A stretch of 30,264 nt of DNA. Origin: JBFXDW01 sp050180745. GTDB lineage: Bacteria > Pseudomonadota > Alphaproteobacteria > UBA9219. The position numbers and the translations under genes are program-made. Within the stretch, counting starts at the first letter, position 1; each line of letters starts with the position of its first letter. Positions 9,369-17,058 of the stretch are shown in pieces. The stretch spans positions 1-30,264 of the forward strand of contig JBFXDW010000008.1 of NCBI GenBank assembly GCA_050180745.1, given 5' to 3'. The notes beneath the pieces were generated by a model that saw nothing but the letters and a program-made list of their open reading frames with translations, made no database searches and was not told the origin of the DNA.

Positions 9369-10340
9369 ATGCATAAAGATGCGTATATGGATCGTAACTT
9401 GGCCTTGGAACTTGCGCGTGTTTCAGAAGCTGCGGCTTTGTCTTGCGCGGCGCTTGTCGGGCGGGGTGATGAAAAAGCAGCAGACCAAAAAGCTGTCGAT
9501 GGTATGCGTCGTGCGCTCAATGCCTTGAACATTGAAGGCACGGTCGTGATTGGTGAGGGTGAGCGCGACGAAGCACCGATGCTTTATATCGGGGAAGAGG
9601 TCGGCGCGGGTAATGGACCGAAAGTTGATATTGCCCTTGATCCTTTGGAGGGGACAACAATTTGCGCAACGGGCGGGCCGAATGCGTTGGCTGTAGTGGC
9701 TATGGCTGAGGCTGGAGGGTTCTTGCATGCACCTGATGTTTATATGGAAAAGATCGCCGTGGGTGCGGGATTGCCAACGGATTTGATAGATTTAGATGCG
9801 CCGATCCGTGAGAATCTTGAGAATCTGGCACGTGCTAAAGGCGCAGAGATGTCCGAGCTTCAGGTTTGTATTCTGGATCGGCCTCGTCATGAGGAATTGA
9901 TCGCCAAAGTACGGGAGTGCGGTGCGCGTATTATGCTGATTGGCGATGGCGATGTATCGGGGATTATTGCGACCTCAGAGCCGGATAGCGGTGTTGATAT
10001 GTACGTTGGCACAGGCGGCGCGCCGGAAGGCGTGTTGGCGGCTGCTGCGCTTCAGTGCATAGGCGGACAAATGCAAGGGCGCCTGTTGTTCCGTAATGAT
10101 GATGAGAAAGGCCGAGCAACGCGCGCTGGCATTACGGATTTTGACAAGAAATATAACATGGATGAGCTTGCTCATGGCGATGTTATGTTCTCGGCTACAG
10201 GTGTAACGAATGGGGCCATGCTGCGAGGTGTGCGCTTCTTCCCAGGTGGAGCAAAGACTCATACGGTTGTGATGCGCGCCCGTACGGGGACGGTTCGCTA
10301 TATCGAGGCTCACCATAATTTTCGTCGCAAACCGTTATAG
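9369..10340 (+). CDS. glpX: Class II fructose-1,6-bisphosphatase (GlpX)
   Basis: This 323-residue protein starts at ATG 9369 after AAAAGGAAA. It shows the GlpX landmarks: GRGDEKAADQKAVDGMRRAL near residue 31, VVIGEGERDEAPMLYIGEEVG at about 60-80, the metal-binding DIALDPLEGTT at about 86-96, and GTGGAPEGVLAAAALQCIGG at about 216-235. The family removes the 1-phosphate from fructose 1,6-bisphosphate in gluconeogenesis, using Mn2+ or Mg2+; some members also hydrolyse sedoheptulose bisphosphate. In many alphaproteobacteria glpX is followed by recJ, and that order is kept here with a 353-bp repeat-rich gap between them. Confidence 0.95.
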   Translation: MHKDAYMDRNLALELARVSEAAALSCAALVGRGDEKAADQKAVDGMRRALNALNIEGTVVIGEGERDEAPMLYIGEEVGAGNGPKVDIALDPLEGTTICATGGPNALAVVAMAEAGGFLHAPDVYMEKIAVGAGLPTDLIDLDAPIRENLENLARAKGAEMSELQVCILDRPRHEELIAKVRECGARIMLIGDGDVSGIIATSEPDSGVDMYVGTGGAPEGVLAAAALQCIGGQMQGRLLFRNDDEKGRATRAGITDFDKKYNMDELAHGDVMFSATGVTNGAMLRGVRFFPGGAKTHTVVMRARTGTVRYIEAHHNFRRKPL

Positions 10341-10382
10341 GGAGCAGAGGGGGTAGGGATCGGGGATTAGCGAGGATTCACT

Positions 10383-10410
10383 ATTCAGGATTCAGGATTC
10401 AGCATTCAGG
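10383..10410 (+). repeat. Four tandem ATTCAGG-type heptamers
   Basis: Four consecutive heptamers read ATTCAGG, ATTCAGG, ATTCAGC, ATTCAGG. An 18-bp core at 10390-10407 (ATTCAGGATTCAGCATTC) recurs perfectly in inverted orientation at 12569-12586, so recJ is bracketed by inverted copies. A degenerate direct copy of the right half (GGATTTAGCATTTAGGGAG) follows recJ near 12459. The elements look like a small dispersed repeat of the chromosome. Confidence 0.75.
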
Positions 10411-10449
10411 GAGGCTTTCTTCGCATTTCTCTTTCAGTCTTTCACACTC

Positions 10450-10625
10450 TTCCCGTCATCCCCGCGACCTGTCGCGCCGATTTGTCTTGCCGAAGCTACG
10501 AAGTAGCGTAGGGGGAAGGCGGGGATCCATCTCTGGATGGGAATGCTATTCTCTCTTCTTCTTTCGGAGATAGATTCCGGCTCTCATTTCTCGCTACGCT
10601 CGGATGGGCCGGAATGATGGAGAAT
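10450..10625. repeat. Compound palindromic intergenic repeat
   Basis: The stretch carries paired pieces CCGTCATCCCCGCG with GGCGGGGATCCATCTC, and then GAGATAGATTCCGGCTCTC with GGCCGGAATGATGG. An internal CTACG/CGTAG-type pairing is also present. The pattern CGTCATCCCCGC...GGCGGGGATCC is the usual look of dispersed palindromic elements in alphaproteobacterial genomes. It fills most of the glpX-recJ gap and has no plausible reading frame. Confidence 0.6.
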
Positions 10626-10647
10626 TGTTGAAATTAGGGAGAGACAC

Positions 10648-10683
10648 ATGAAGGAAGCCTCTACCGATACACCATCTTTTTAA
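10648..10683 (+). CDS. Possible 11-residue leader ORF before recJ
   Basis: ATG 10648 follows GGGAGAG at good ribosome-binding distance and opens the frame MKEASTDTPSF. Its TAA stop is the first part of TAAGGA, which also serves as the recJ Shine-Dalgarno, and recJ starts 10 nt later at 10694. This arrangement would couple translation of the two. It could instead be the remnant of a gene end displaced by the repeats upstream. There is no protein-level evidence. Confidence 0.3.
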   Translation: MKEASTDTPSF

Positions 10684-10693
10684 GGACAGCCCT

Positions 10694-12457
10694 ATGCCCG
10701 AGGCGTTTCTTCATGTGACAGATTCCTTCCTGCATCGTCGTTGGGAGGCTCGTAGCTATGACGAGCGCCATGCGGAGACTCTTGCGCAACGGTTTTCTTT
10801 GCCAGATTTGATCGCGCGCAGTTTGGCGGCGCGTGGTGTTGAGGTCGATGATGTGGGAGTCTTTCTTGATCCTAAACTACGTGCGCTTTTGCCTGATCCA
10901 AGTTCTCTAAAGGATATGGATAAGGGTGTTGCTCGGTTTATCGAGGCCATTAACTGGGGCGAATCCATTGCTGTTTTTGGTGATTTTGATGTGGATGGGG
11001 CGACATCTGCGGCGCTGCTGATCCGTTTTGCGCGGACCCTGGGGGTTGAGCTGCGCCTTTATATTCCTGATCGTGTGTCGGAGGGCTATGGCCCTAACAG
11101 TGTGGCTATGAAAAAGCTGGCGGAAGAGGGCGTGAAGCTTGTTATTTGCGTTGATTGTGGCATCACCGCGCATGAGCCTTTAAAAGAGGCCAAAGAACAT
11201 GGTCTTGATGTTATCGTTATTGATCACCATACAGCAGAAGCACAACTCCCCCCTTGTGTGGCGGCTATTAATCCCAATCGTCTTGATGATCCTATGGCAG
11301 CAAGTTTAGGCCATTTGGCAGCGGTAGGCGTGACCTATCTTTTTGTTGTAGCCACTAATCGTGCAATGCGACAAAAAGGGTTTTATGAGAAAAGATACAC
11401 CGAGCCAAACCTGCTTGAGTGGCTAGATTTGGTAGCTTTAGGGACGGTGTGCGATGTTGTGAGCTTGACAGGACTTAATCGCGCTTTTGTAGCGCAAGGT
11501 CTCAAAATTATGGAAGCGCGGCAGAACCAAGGCATAGCTGCACTGGCCGAAGTTGCAGGCGCACGGCGCGAAATGGACACTTATACGGCGGGGTTTATTC
11601 TGGGGCCTCGCATTAATGCAGGCGGGCGCGTGGGGCGCTCTGATATGGGGGCTCGGCTTTTATCCTTAGAGGATGAGCAAGAAGTTATCGGTTATGCGCA
11701 GCGGCTGAACGATTTAAATCATGAGCGACGTGCTTTAGAGAAAGAGGTTCTAGCCGAAGCCGAGCTCACAATTTTCAAGGATGAGGACCCTCTTTGTTTT
11801 GTAGCTTCTGAAAATTGGCATCCAGGTGTAATCGGCATTGTGGCTTCGCGTTTGAAGGATAAGTACCAGCGCCCTTCTTTAGTGGTTTCTCTGACGAATG
11901 GTCAGGGGAAAGGCTCAGGCCGTAGCATTGGGAATGTTGATCTTGGCGCTGCGGTGATCGCGGCGCGACAGGCAGGGCTTTTGATTAATGGCGGTGGGCA
12001 TAAGATGGCAGCAGGCTTAACCGTCGCGCGTGATAAAATTGATGAACTTCATGATTTTCTAACAGCTCGTATCGGCAAGCAACTGGCCGCAGAGCCTTTC
12101 GAACCGCGCTTGACGATAGATGGAATGATTTCGACAACAGCTGCCAATATTGATTTTTTGGATCAGCTTGAGAAATTGGCGCCATTTGGGACCGGGAATT
12201 CAGAGCCTCGGTTCGCGCTGGCTGATTGTCGTATTGCGCATGCGCAAGTGGTTGGTGAAAGTCATGTGAAAGTGATCGCACAGCAGGGCACAACGCGGCT
12301 TGAGGGGATTGCTTTTCGCGCGATGGAAACCTCATTAGGACCGGCTCTTTTGGCGCGGGCAGGGGGGCAGGCGCATTTGGCCGGAAAGCTCCGCCGCAAT
12401 GTTTGGCAGGGCCGTGAAAATGTACAGATGATTATTGATGATGCTGCTGCGGAGTGA
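10694..12457 (+). CDS. recJ: Single-stranded-DNA-specific exonuclease RecJ
   Basis: This 587-residue protein has the usual RecJ length. It starts at ATG 10694 after TAAGGA. The DHH domain is complete: AVFGDFDVDGATSAALL (motif I, about residues 94-110), LVICVDCGITA (motif II), VIVIDHHTAEAQLP (motif III, DHH) and LVALGTVCDVVSLTGLNR (motif IV). The DHHA1 part contains INGGGHKMAAGLTV. RecJ degrades single-stranded DNA 5' to 3' with Mn2+ or Mg2+ and acts with RecQ, RecF and mismatch repair in the cytosol. It follows glpX, as in many alphaproteobacteria. Nothing appears truncated. Confidence 0.97.
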   Translation: MPEAFLHVTDSFLHRRWEARSYDERHAETLAQRFSLPDLIARSLAARGVEVDDVGVFLDPKLRALLPDPSSLKDMDKGVARFIEAINWGESIAVFGDFDVDGATSAALLIRFARTLGVELRLYIPDRVSEGYGPNSVAMKKLAEEGVKLVICVDCGITAHEPLKEAKEHGLDVIVIDHHTAEAQLPPCVAAINPNRLDDPMAASLGHLAAVGVTYLFVVATNRAMRQKGFYEKRYTEPNLLEWLDLVALGTVCDVVSLTGLNRAFVAQGLKIMEARQNQGIAALAEVAGARREMDTYTAGFILGPRINAGGRVGRSDMGARLLSLEDEQEVIGYAQRLNDLNHERRALEKEVLAEAELTIFKDEDPLCFVASENWHPGVIGIVASRLKDKYQRPSLVVSLTNGQGKGSGRSIGNVDLGAAVIAARQAGLLINGGGHKMAAGLTVARDKIDELHDFLTARIGKQLAAEPFEPRLTIDGMISTTAANIDFLDQLEKLAPFGTGNSEPRFALADCRIAHAQVVGESHVKVIAQQGTTRLEGIAFRAMETSLGPALLARAGGQAHLAGKLRRNVWQGRENVQMIIDDAAAE

Positions 12458-12570
12458 GGATTTAGCATTTAGGGAGATTTCTTTTCTATCTTCTCTAAAA
12501 TTACCATTGCAATAAGGACGTTATTATAGGATTAAGAAATAGCTTTAAAATATTCTTTCCTGAATGCCGA
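12458..12570. other. recJ-pyrC intergenic region with imperfect inverted ends
   Basis: The left end GGATTTAGCATTTAGGGAG and the right end, four heptamers in inverted orientation at 12559-12586, make a MITE-like unit of about 130 bp. The pyrC start codon lies inside the right end. A good AAGGA lies near 12514 but no ATG, GTG or TTG follows it at normal spacing in the pyrC frame, so the natural leader may have been altered by the repeat. Confidence 0.45.
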
Positions 12571-12586
12571 ATGCTGAATCCTGAAT
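12569..12586 (-). repeat. Inverted copy of the ATTCAGG heptamer repeat
   Basis: GAATGCTGAATCCTGAAT is the exact reverse complement of 10390-10407. It spans the pyrC start codon and encodes MLNPES at the protein start. Confidence 0.8.
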
Positions 12587-13620
12587 CTCTTACTCTTCCC
12601 CGCCCCGATGATTGGCATCTTCATTTGCGTGATGGCGCGATGATGGAAGCCGTTCTGCCCTATACCGCGCGTCATTTTGCACGCGCACTTGTGATGCCTA
12701 ACCTTGTGACGCCAGTTGTAACAGCGGCACAAGCTCAAGCTTATCGTAGCCGTATTTTAGAAGCTGTGCCGGAAGGCATGAGTTTTACGCCTCTGATGAC
12801 AGCCTATTTAACGGATCACACAGATCCAGCGGATTTAATAGCAGGCTTTCAGGAAAAGATATTTTTTGCGGCTAAACTTTATCCGGCGAATGCGACGACC
12901 AATGCGCAGAGTGGCGTTTCGGACATCCAAGTTATTGCGCCCGTTTTAGAGCAGATGCAGAAAGCGGGCATGCCTCTTTCTATTCATGGCGAGCTTGCTG
13001 GCGCAGATATTGATTTTTTTGATCGTGAGAAACTCTTTATAGATCAGATTCTGATTCCGCTAAGGCGCAATTTTCCAGAACTGAAAATCGTGTTAGAGCA
13101 TCTGACTACGCGTCATGCGGTTCAGTATGTGATGGCTGAAGCGCAAAACAGCCCTATCGTGGGCACCATTACGGCCCATCATTTATGGCTTAACAGGAAT
13201 GCGATGTTTGAGGGCGGTTTTAATCCGCATCATTTCTGTTTACCTATCGTTAAGCGTGAAGAGGATCGCCAAGCCCTTATAGAAGCGGCAACTTTAGGTG
13301 CTTCTATGATTTTTGCAGGCACCGATTCAGCGCCTCATCCTCGGCAAAGGAAAGAGTGCGCTCATGGGGCTGGGGGCATTTTTACAGCCCCATTGGCGTT
13401 GAGTCTTTATGCTGAGATTTTTGATTCTGCTGGGGCGTTGGCTTGTCTTGAGAAATTCCTGTGCTTTAATGGAGCTTCATTTTATGGCTTGCCTGTTAAT
13501 GCGGGCAAGCTTACCCTAGAGCGAGTTTCTCCTGCAACGTTGTCTGCTATTACAACTAAGAGTGGGGAGGAAGTTGTACCTTTTGTGCCTGCTGGCCTTT
13601 CATGGCGGGTACGGGATTAG
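12571..13620 (+). CDS. pyrC: Dihydroorotase, class II (PyrC type)
   Basis: This 349-residue protein matches E. coli PyrC in length. It shows RPDDWHLHLRDG (metal ligands HLH, about residues 11-22), the carbamylated Lys in FFAAKLYPANATTN, MPLSIHGE, LKIVLEHLTT, and the catalytic Asp in GTDSAPHPRQRKECAHGAGG. It is a zinc amidohydrolase that interconverts N-carbamoyl-aspartate and dihydroorotate in pyrimidine synthesis. The ATG at 12571 gives the family-typical distance to the HLH motif but has no clear Shine-Dalgarno. The first six codons derive from the heptamer repeat. No other pyr gene is adjacent. Confidence 0.95.
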   Translation: MLNPESLTLPRPDDWHLHLRDGAMMEAVLPYTARHFARALVMPNLVTPVVTAAQAQAYRSRILEAVPEGMSFTPLMTAYLTDHTDPADLIAGFQEKIFFAAKLYPANATTNAQSGVSDIQVIAPVLEQMQKAGMPLSIHGELAGADIDFFDREKLFIDQILIPLRRNFPELKIVLEHLTTRHAVQYVMAEAQNSPIVGTITAHHLWLNRNAMFEGGFNPHHFCLPIVKREEDRQALIEAATLGASMIFAGTDSAPHPRQRKECAHGAGGIFTAPLALSLYAEIFDSAGALACLEKFLCFNGASFYGLPVNAGKLTLERVSPATLSAITTKSGEEVVPFVPAGLSWRVRD

Positions 13621-13658
13621 GCTCCGTTTTAAATCTTGAATAAGGAAGATAACGTTCT

Positions 13659-14663
13659 ATGTTTCCTCCCGAGAGTAACCCTTTAAGCAACAAACTACGT
13701 GATTTTGCCTTTATGGACCTTTATGTCCGTATTGATGAGCTTTCTCCTGCGCGCTATCGCTGTGCGGCGCGCGATTATACGAACAACTGGACGCGAGCTT
13801 TGCCTTCTCAGTTCAATGGAGATGTTGAAGCTATCACGGCGGCTCTGCGCGGTAATATCAACGAACCGGATGCCTCGTTCGAATTTGATTCGATGCGCTT
13901 TCGTTTGTCCTTACAACAGCTTGCTAATGGGCAAGAGTGGGTTGTTTTGCGCCGTATTAGCTCTGTTGTTCCGGCTCTGGAGGAGCTCTCTTTTGCACCT
14001 CATATTGTTCAGCATCTTCGTCGTCTTGGGCAGCGTGATGGGCTGATTGTTATTTCTGGCTCTACAGGCCATGGAAAAACAACGAGTTCCTTTGCTCTCT
14101 TGAGCGATTACTTGAAGAATTTTGGCGGCGTTGGAATTACGATCGAAGATCCTGTGGAATATCTGCTGGATGGCGAAGTGGGCGAGTATGGGTGTTGCTA
14201 TCAGGTGCAGGTCGGTAAGGATGAGGATTGGTCTAGTCCGTTGAAGCGGGCTTTACGTTGGACGCCAAAGTTTCTTTTGGTGGGCGAGGTTCGCTCTCCT
14301 CGTGCAGCAGAGCAAATTCTGCGTGCGGCCTCAACGGGGCATTTGGTGATTACGACGATTCATGCCGGTTCTATTGAAGAAAGCTTGTTGGGGTTAAAGC
14401 ATTTGGCCGAGCAAAGCATGGGTTCGAGTGCGAATTACATTTTGGCGCAAGGCCTTACGGCAGCAATCCATCAGACGTTGAGAGCGAAGGGGCCTTATCT
14501 TCGCTATGTGGTTACGGAAGATGGCAATAATGGTGATCCAGTGCGCGCCTTGGTGCGCGAAGATCGCATCGGCATGATTAATTCTTATATTGATAAGCAA
14601 ATTGCCAGAATGAATACCATGCATGGTACGGCAGCCGATTCTCAGCGTTTGAAGAAGATATAA
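13659..14663 (+). CDS. PilT/DotB-type secretion ATPase
   Basis: This 334-residue protein starts at ATG 13659. It has Walker A GSTGHGKTTS (about residues 133-142), the Asp box GITIEDPVEY, Walker B-like FLLVGEVRSPRAAEQIL and the His box TGHLVITTIHAG, in the order of type II/IV secretion ATPases. The family forms cytosolic hexamers that power pilus retraction (PilT) or type IV secretion (DotB, TraJ, VirB11). The N-terminal 120 residues are short and PAS-like in size, which fits PilT/DotB rather than GspE. No pilin, DotC/DotD or other secretion gene is beside it, so the machine it serves is unknown. It is followed 25 bp later by the periplasmic binding protein gene. Confidence 0.8.
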   Translation: MFPPESNPLSNKLRDFAFMDLYVRIDELSPARYRCAARDYTNNWTRALPSQFNGDVEAITAALRGNINEPDASFEFDSMRFRLSLQQLANGQEWVVLRRISSVVPALEELSFAPHIVQHLRRLGQRDGLIVISGSTGHGKTTSSFALLSDYLKNFGGVGITIEDPVEYLLDGEVGEYGCCYQVQVGKDEDWSSPLKRALRWTPKFLLVGEVRSPRAAEQILRAASTGHLVITTIHAGSIEESLLGLKHLAEQSMGSSANYILAQGLTAAIHQTLRAKGPYLRYVVTEDGNNGDPVRALVREDRIGMINSYIDKQIARMNTMHGTAADSQRLKKI

Positions 14664-14688
14664 GGTTTAGATTTTATAGAAGGATTCT

Positions 14689-15525
14689 ATGCGTTTTTTG
14701 ATGTTTCCTCTTTTTGTTTTGGCGCTTTTGCTGAGCGTTGTAACGTCCGCAACAGCTAAAGAAACGGCGTTTGAGCGCATTCAACGGACTCAGACAATTC
14801 GCTGCGGGTATGTGACCTATCCTCCTTATGTGAGTAAAAATCTGGAAACAGGAAAATTTGAAGGCATAATCGTTGACGTGATGAATGCAGCGGGTAAGGA
14901 ACTGGGCTACGATATTCAATGGACCCAAGAAGTTGGCTACGCTGATTTTGCGGAAGGGATGAAAACAGGGCGTTATGATATGTTCTGTCAGGTTCTTGCG
15001 GGTACGCCCCCGCGCAGCAAAGTTGCCTACTTTACGGAGCCGCTTTGGCATGAAGGCTTTTATGTTTACACAAGAGCTGGAGAAAAGAAGCGTTTTCAGA
15101 CAAAGGCTGATATTAATGATCCTTCCACGACTATTATTGGGATTGATGGCGAGATCTTTCAGCTTCTGGGACGTAAATATTTTCCAAAAGCGAAAGAAAT
15201 GTCTCTTCCTAATATGACAGCACCGTCTGACCTTTTTATGTCGGTGGCGACAGGTAAGGCAGATATCGTATTTCACGGACATGTCACTTATTCGCGCTAT
15301 GCCAAGAACAACCCTAGTCAACTTGTTCGAGCGCTTAATGAACCGATTATTGTTTTGCCGTGCAGTTTAGCCCTTCCTCTTGGGGACAATGAGCTGCAAC
15401 AAATGATGAATTTGACGTTTGAGCAATTATATCGGGGCAACATCATTCAGGATATTTTGGCCAAGTACCATCTTCCCGAAGATGTTGTTTTCCGTAGATA
15501 TTTACCATATGTTGTGCCGAAATAG
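14689..15525 (+). CDS. Periplasmic solute-binding protein, family 3 (amino-acid type)
   Basis: This 278-residue protein starts at ATG 14689 after AAGGA. A signal peptide (MRFLMFPLFVLALLLSVVTS, probable cleavage after ATA near residue 24) leads to the family 3 binding fold. Landmarks are TIRCGYVTYPPYVSKN, FEGIIVDVMNAAGKELGYDI and TGRYDMFCQVLAGTPPRSKV, then YFTEPLWHEG and MSVATGKADIVFHG. Such proteins capture amino acids or similar small polar ligands for ABC importers, or act as sensor modules. No permease or ATPase gene is adjacent, so the ligand and partner are unknown. It is the last chromosomal protein gene before tRNA-Thr. Confidence 0.82.
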   Translation: MRFLMFPLFVLALLLSVVTSATAKETAFERIQRTQTIRCGYVTYPPYVSKNLETGKFEGIIVDVMNAAGKELGYDIQWTQEVGYADFAEGMKTGRYDMFCQVLAGTPPRSKVAYFTEPLWHEGFYVYTRAGEKKRFQTKADINDPSTTIIGIDGEIFQLLGRKYFPKAKEMSLPNMTAPSDLFMSVATGKADIVFHGHVTYSRYAKNNPSQLVRALNEPIIVLPCSLALPLGDNELQQMMNLTFEQLYRGNIIQDILAKYHLPEDVVFRRYLPYVVPK

Positions 15526-15608
15526 GGTGCTTCTGCCTTCGAGAAAAAGCTTGCGCTTAGCAAGGTAGTATGCCAAAAAACGCCCCTCGCATGTATTTTA
15601 TGCCTTTT

Positions 15609-15683
15609 GCTGCCGTAGCTCAGGGGTAGAGCACGTCCTTGGTAAGGACGGGGTCGTAGGTTCAATTCCTATCGGCAGCACCA
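15609..15683 (+). tRNA. tRNA-Thr (anticodon GGT), CCA encoded
   Basis: The acceptor stem GCTGCCG pairs perfectly with CGGCAGC. The D arm is GCTC-AGGGGTA-GAGC, the anticodon arm CGTCC-TTGGTAA-GGACG has GGT at the anticodon, and the T arm is GTAGG-TTCAATT-CCTAT. The discriminator A is followed by an encoded CCA at 15681-15683. The gene is intact. The integrase gene lies just downstream and points towards it, so its 3' end is the likely integration target of the element. Confidence 0.95.
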
Positions 15684-15873
15684 TTATTTGGTCGACAGAT
15701 CAAAGACTTACCCTCACCTAGGGGGTAGAGCAAGTTCGCAGTTTTGGGAGCACTTTTGCTCCCAAAACGCGATTTTGATCCATTTTGGATAGCCTTTCCC
15801 GCGCATAGCCACTGACAGAATCCCTGACGCAGCAGCCTTGCGGTAGCTGACCAGTCGATCCTGCAAAAAAAAT
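15684..15873. other. Probable left attachment region of the element
   Basis: This 190-bp stretch lies between the tRNA-Thr 3' end and the integrase stop codon and holds no convincing gene. It contains an 11-bp perfect hairpin (15741-15768) and GGGGTAGAGCA at 15722-15732, which also occurs in the tRNA D arm at 15623-15633. The attachment core is expected to be the tRNA 3' part, but its second copy (attR) must lie outside the window, so the boundary is inferred only. Confidence 0.45.
15741..15768. terminator. Perfect 11-bp inverted repeat downstream of the integrase gene
   Basis: GTTTTGGGAGC, six-nt loop ACTTTT, GCTCCCAAAAC. The stem is strong, but no clean T-run follows on either strand. It could terminate integrase transcription before the tRNA or protect the junction; it could also be an integrase arm-type structure. 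Confidence 0.4.
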
Positions 15874-17058
15874 TCAATGATAAAGTTCTGGGCTGGGTTG
15901 GGTTTGGGTTGGTGCCCTTGCACATGTTGCCTGAGCCAACACATCGACAGCGCCGCGCAAATAGTCCGGTCGGAAATGCGCATATAGCTCAGTCGTCTTT
16001 TGCACAGAATGGCCCAGTACCTTGGCTATGAGGAAAAGGTCGACACCTGCCAAGGCCATAAGAGTTCCCGCCGTGTGGCGCAACGTGTGCGGCGTGACGC
16101 CCTTTATTCCAGCGCGTTCGCAGGAGCGGCGAAAACCCGTCCTAATATTTTTAACAGGCAGGTTGTTATAATCGATGACACAAGCGCACGCCTCAACGCG
16201 CTTCCCCGTTTCTTCACTCAATTTTTTTGCAGCCAGTTCTTGCTTCGCCTTGGTTTCCTGAAGGACTCCATACAACAACTTATTCATTGGAACGATGGCG
16301 CGTCGTTTGTTGGTCTGAATGCGGTCTTCAGGGTTTAGGTAAATGATGCGGTTTGCAAAATCGACTTGTTTCCAAGTCAAATCCAACAAAGCCCCTTTTC
16401 TCGCCCCTGTGTTTATAGCGAGCTGGATAAAGAGGCGGGTATGAGGTTCCGGCGCGCAGGCAATCAGTTTTTCGATCTCGGCAGGCTCAAGATATCGAGT
16501 TTTGTTTTGCCCCATCGGAGGCAAAACAATTTTCGGCGCGGAGGTCAGTCGCCCATTTTCGATCGCGTGGTTGATTGCGGCACTAAGCACGACAAGCTCT
16601 CGGCGTATCGTTCCCGTTGATATGGGTTTTTCGTTTATGACAACCTTTTCGCCGTTTTTTGTTTGATAGGTGCGACTTTTACGTATTCGTTGACGCCCAT
16701 ATCGTTTCAAGACCTGTGGTGTAATGCTTGAAACCGTTGCGTCCGGCCCAAAAAACTCTACCAGATTCTCGACCGACCTTGCCGTCAATTCACATGTTGC
16801 AAGTTCTGGCCCATGCTCTTGCAGGTACCAACACAGGACAGTTGCGATTAGGTGTTTGTCTGGGGGTTCAATCGGCCTCGGCGTTTCCTCGTCCGCGTGC
16901 TCTAGGAGGAACTGTCCGAGCGCTTTTTCAGCTTCGAGGCGATCGCAAGTGCGCGTGCTGCGTCGCCGGACGCGCCGCGAGTCTTCAAACCAGTAAATGT
17001 ACCAGGCATCTTGGTTGGCTTCTTTTCCGAGCCAAGGCGTTCTTGCTGCTCTCGGCAT
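15874..17058 (-). CDS. int: Phage-type tyrosine recombinase (integrase)
   Basis: This 394-residue protein starts at ATG 17058, with AAGGAG 11 nt upstream. An N-terminal arm-binding segment (WYIYWFEDSRRVRRRSTRTC) and a SAM-like core-binding domain are followed by the catalytic domain. Catalytic landmarks are box I NTGARKGALLDLTWKQV (Arg), TPHTLRHTAGTLMALAG (His and Arg), LGHS, and the nucleophile Tyr in VQKTTELYAHF. The enzyme catalyses site-specific integration and excision, here probably at the neighbouring tRNA-Thr. The 5' end overlaps the excisionase-like gene by 157 nt in another frame, and its ribosome-binding site lies inside that gene. Confidence 0.95.
   Translation of the reverse strand: MPRAARTPWLGKEANQDAWYIYWFEDSRRVRRRSTRTCDRLEAEKALGQFLLEHADEETPRPIEPPDKHLIATVLCWYLQEHGPELATCELTARSVENLVEFFGPDATVSSITPQVLKRYGRQRIRKSRTYQTKNGEKVVINEKPISTGTIRRELVVLSAAINHAIENGRLTSAPKIVLPPMGQNKTRYLEPAEIEKLIACAPEPHTRLFIQLAINTGARKGALLDLTWKQVDFANRIIYLNPEDRIQTNKRRAIVPMNKLLYGVLQETKAKQELAAKKLSEETGKRVEACACVIDYNNLPVKNIRTGFRRSCERAGIKGVTPHTLRHTAGTLMALAGVDLFLIAKVLGHSVQKTTELYAHFRPDYLRGAVDVLAQATCARAPTQTQPSPELYH

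Noticed and set aside
14674..15321. Antisense frame of 215 codons opposite the binding-protein gene
   Set aside because: Cys/His/Arg-rich with no domain; the sense gene has a signal peptide and family 3 motifs.
15722..15732. Second tRNA gene fragment downstream of tRNA-Thr
   Set aside because: Only 11 nt match the D arm and no acceptor, anticodon or T arm can be built around it.
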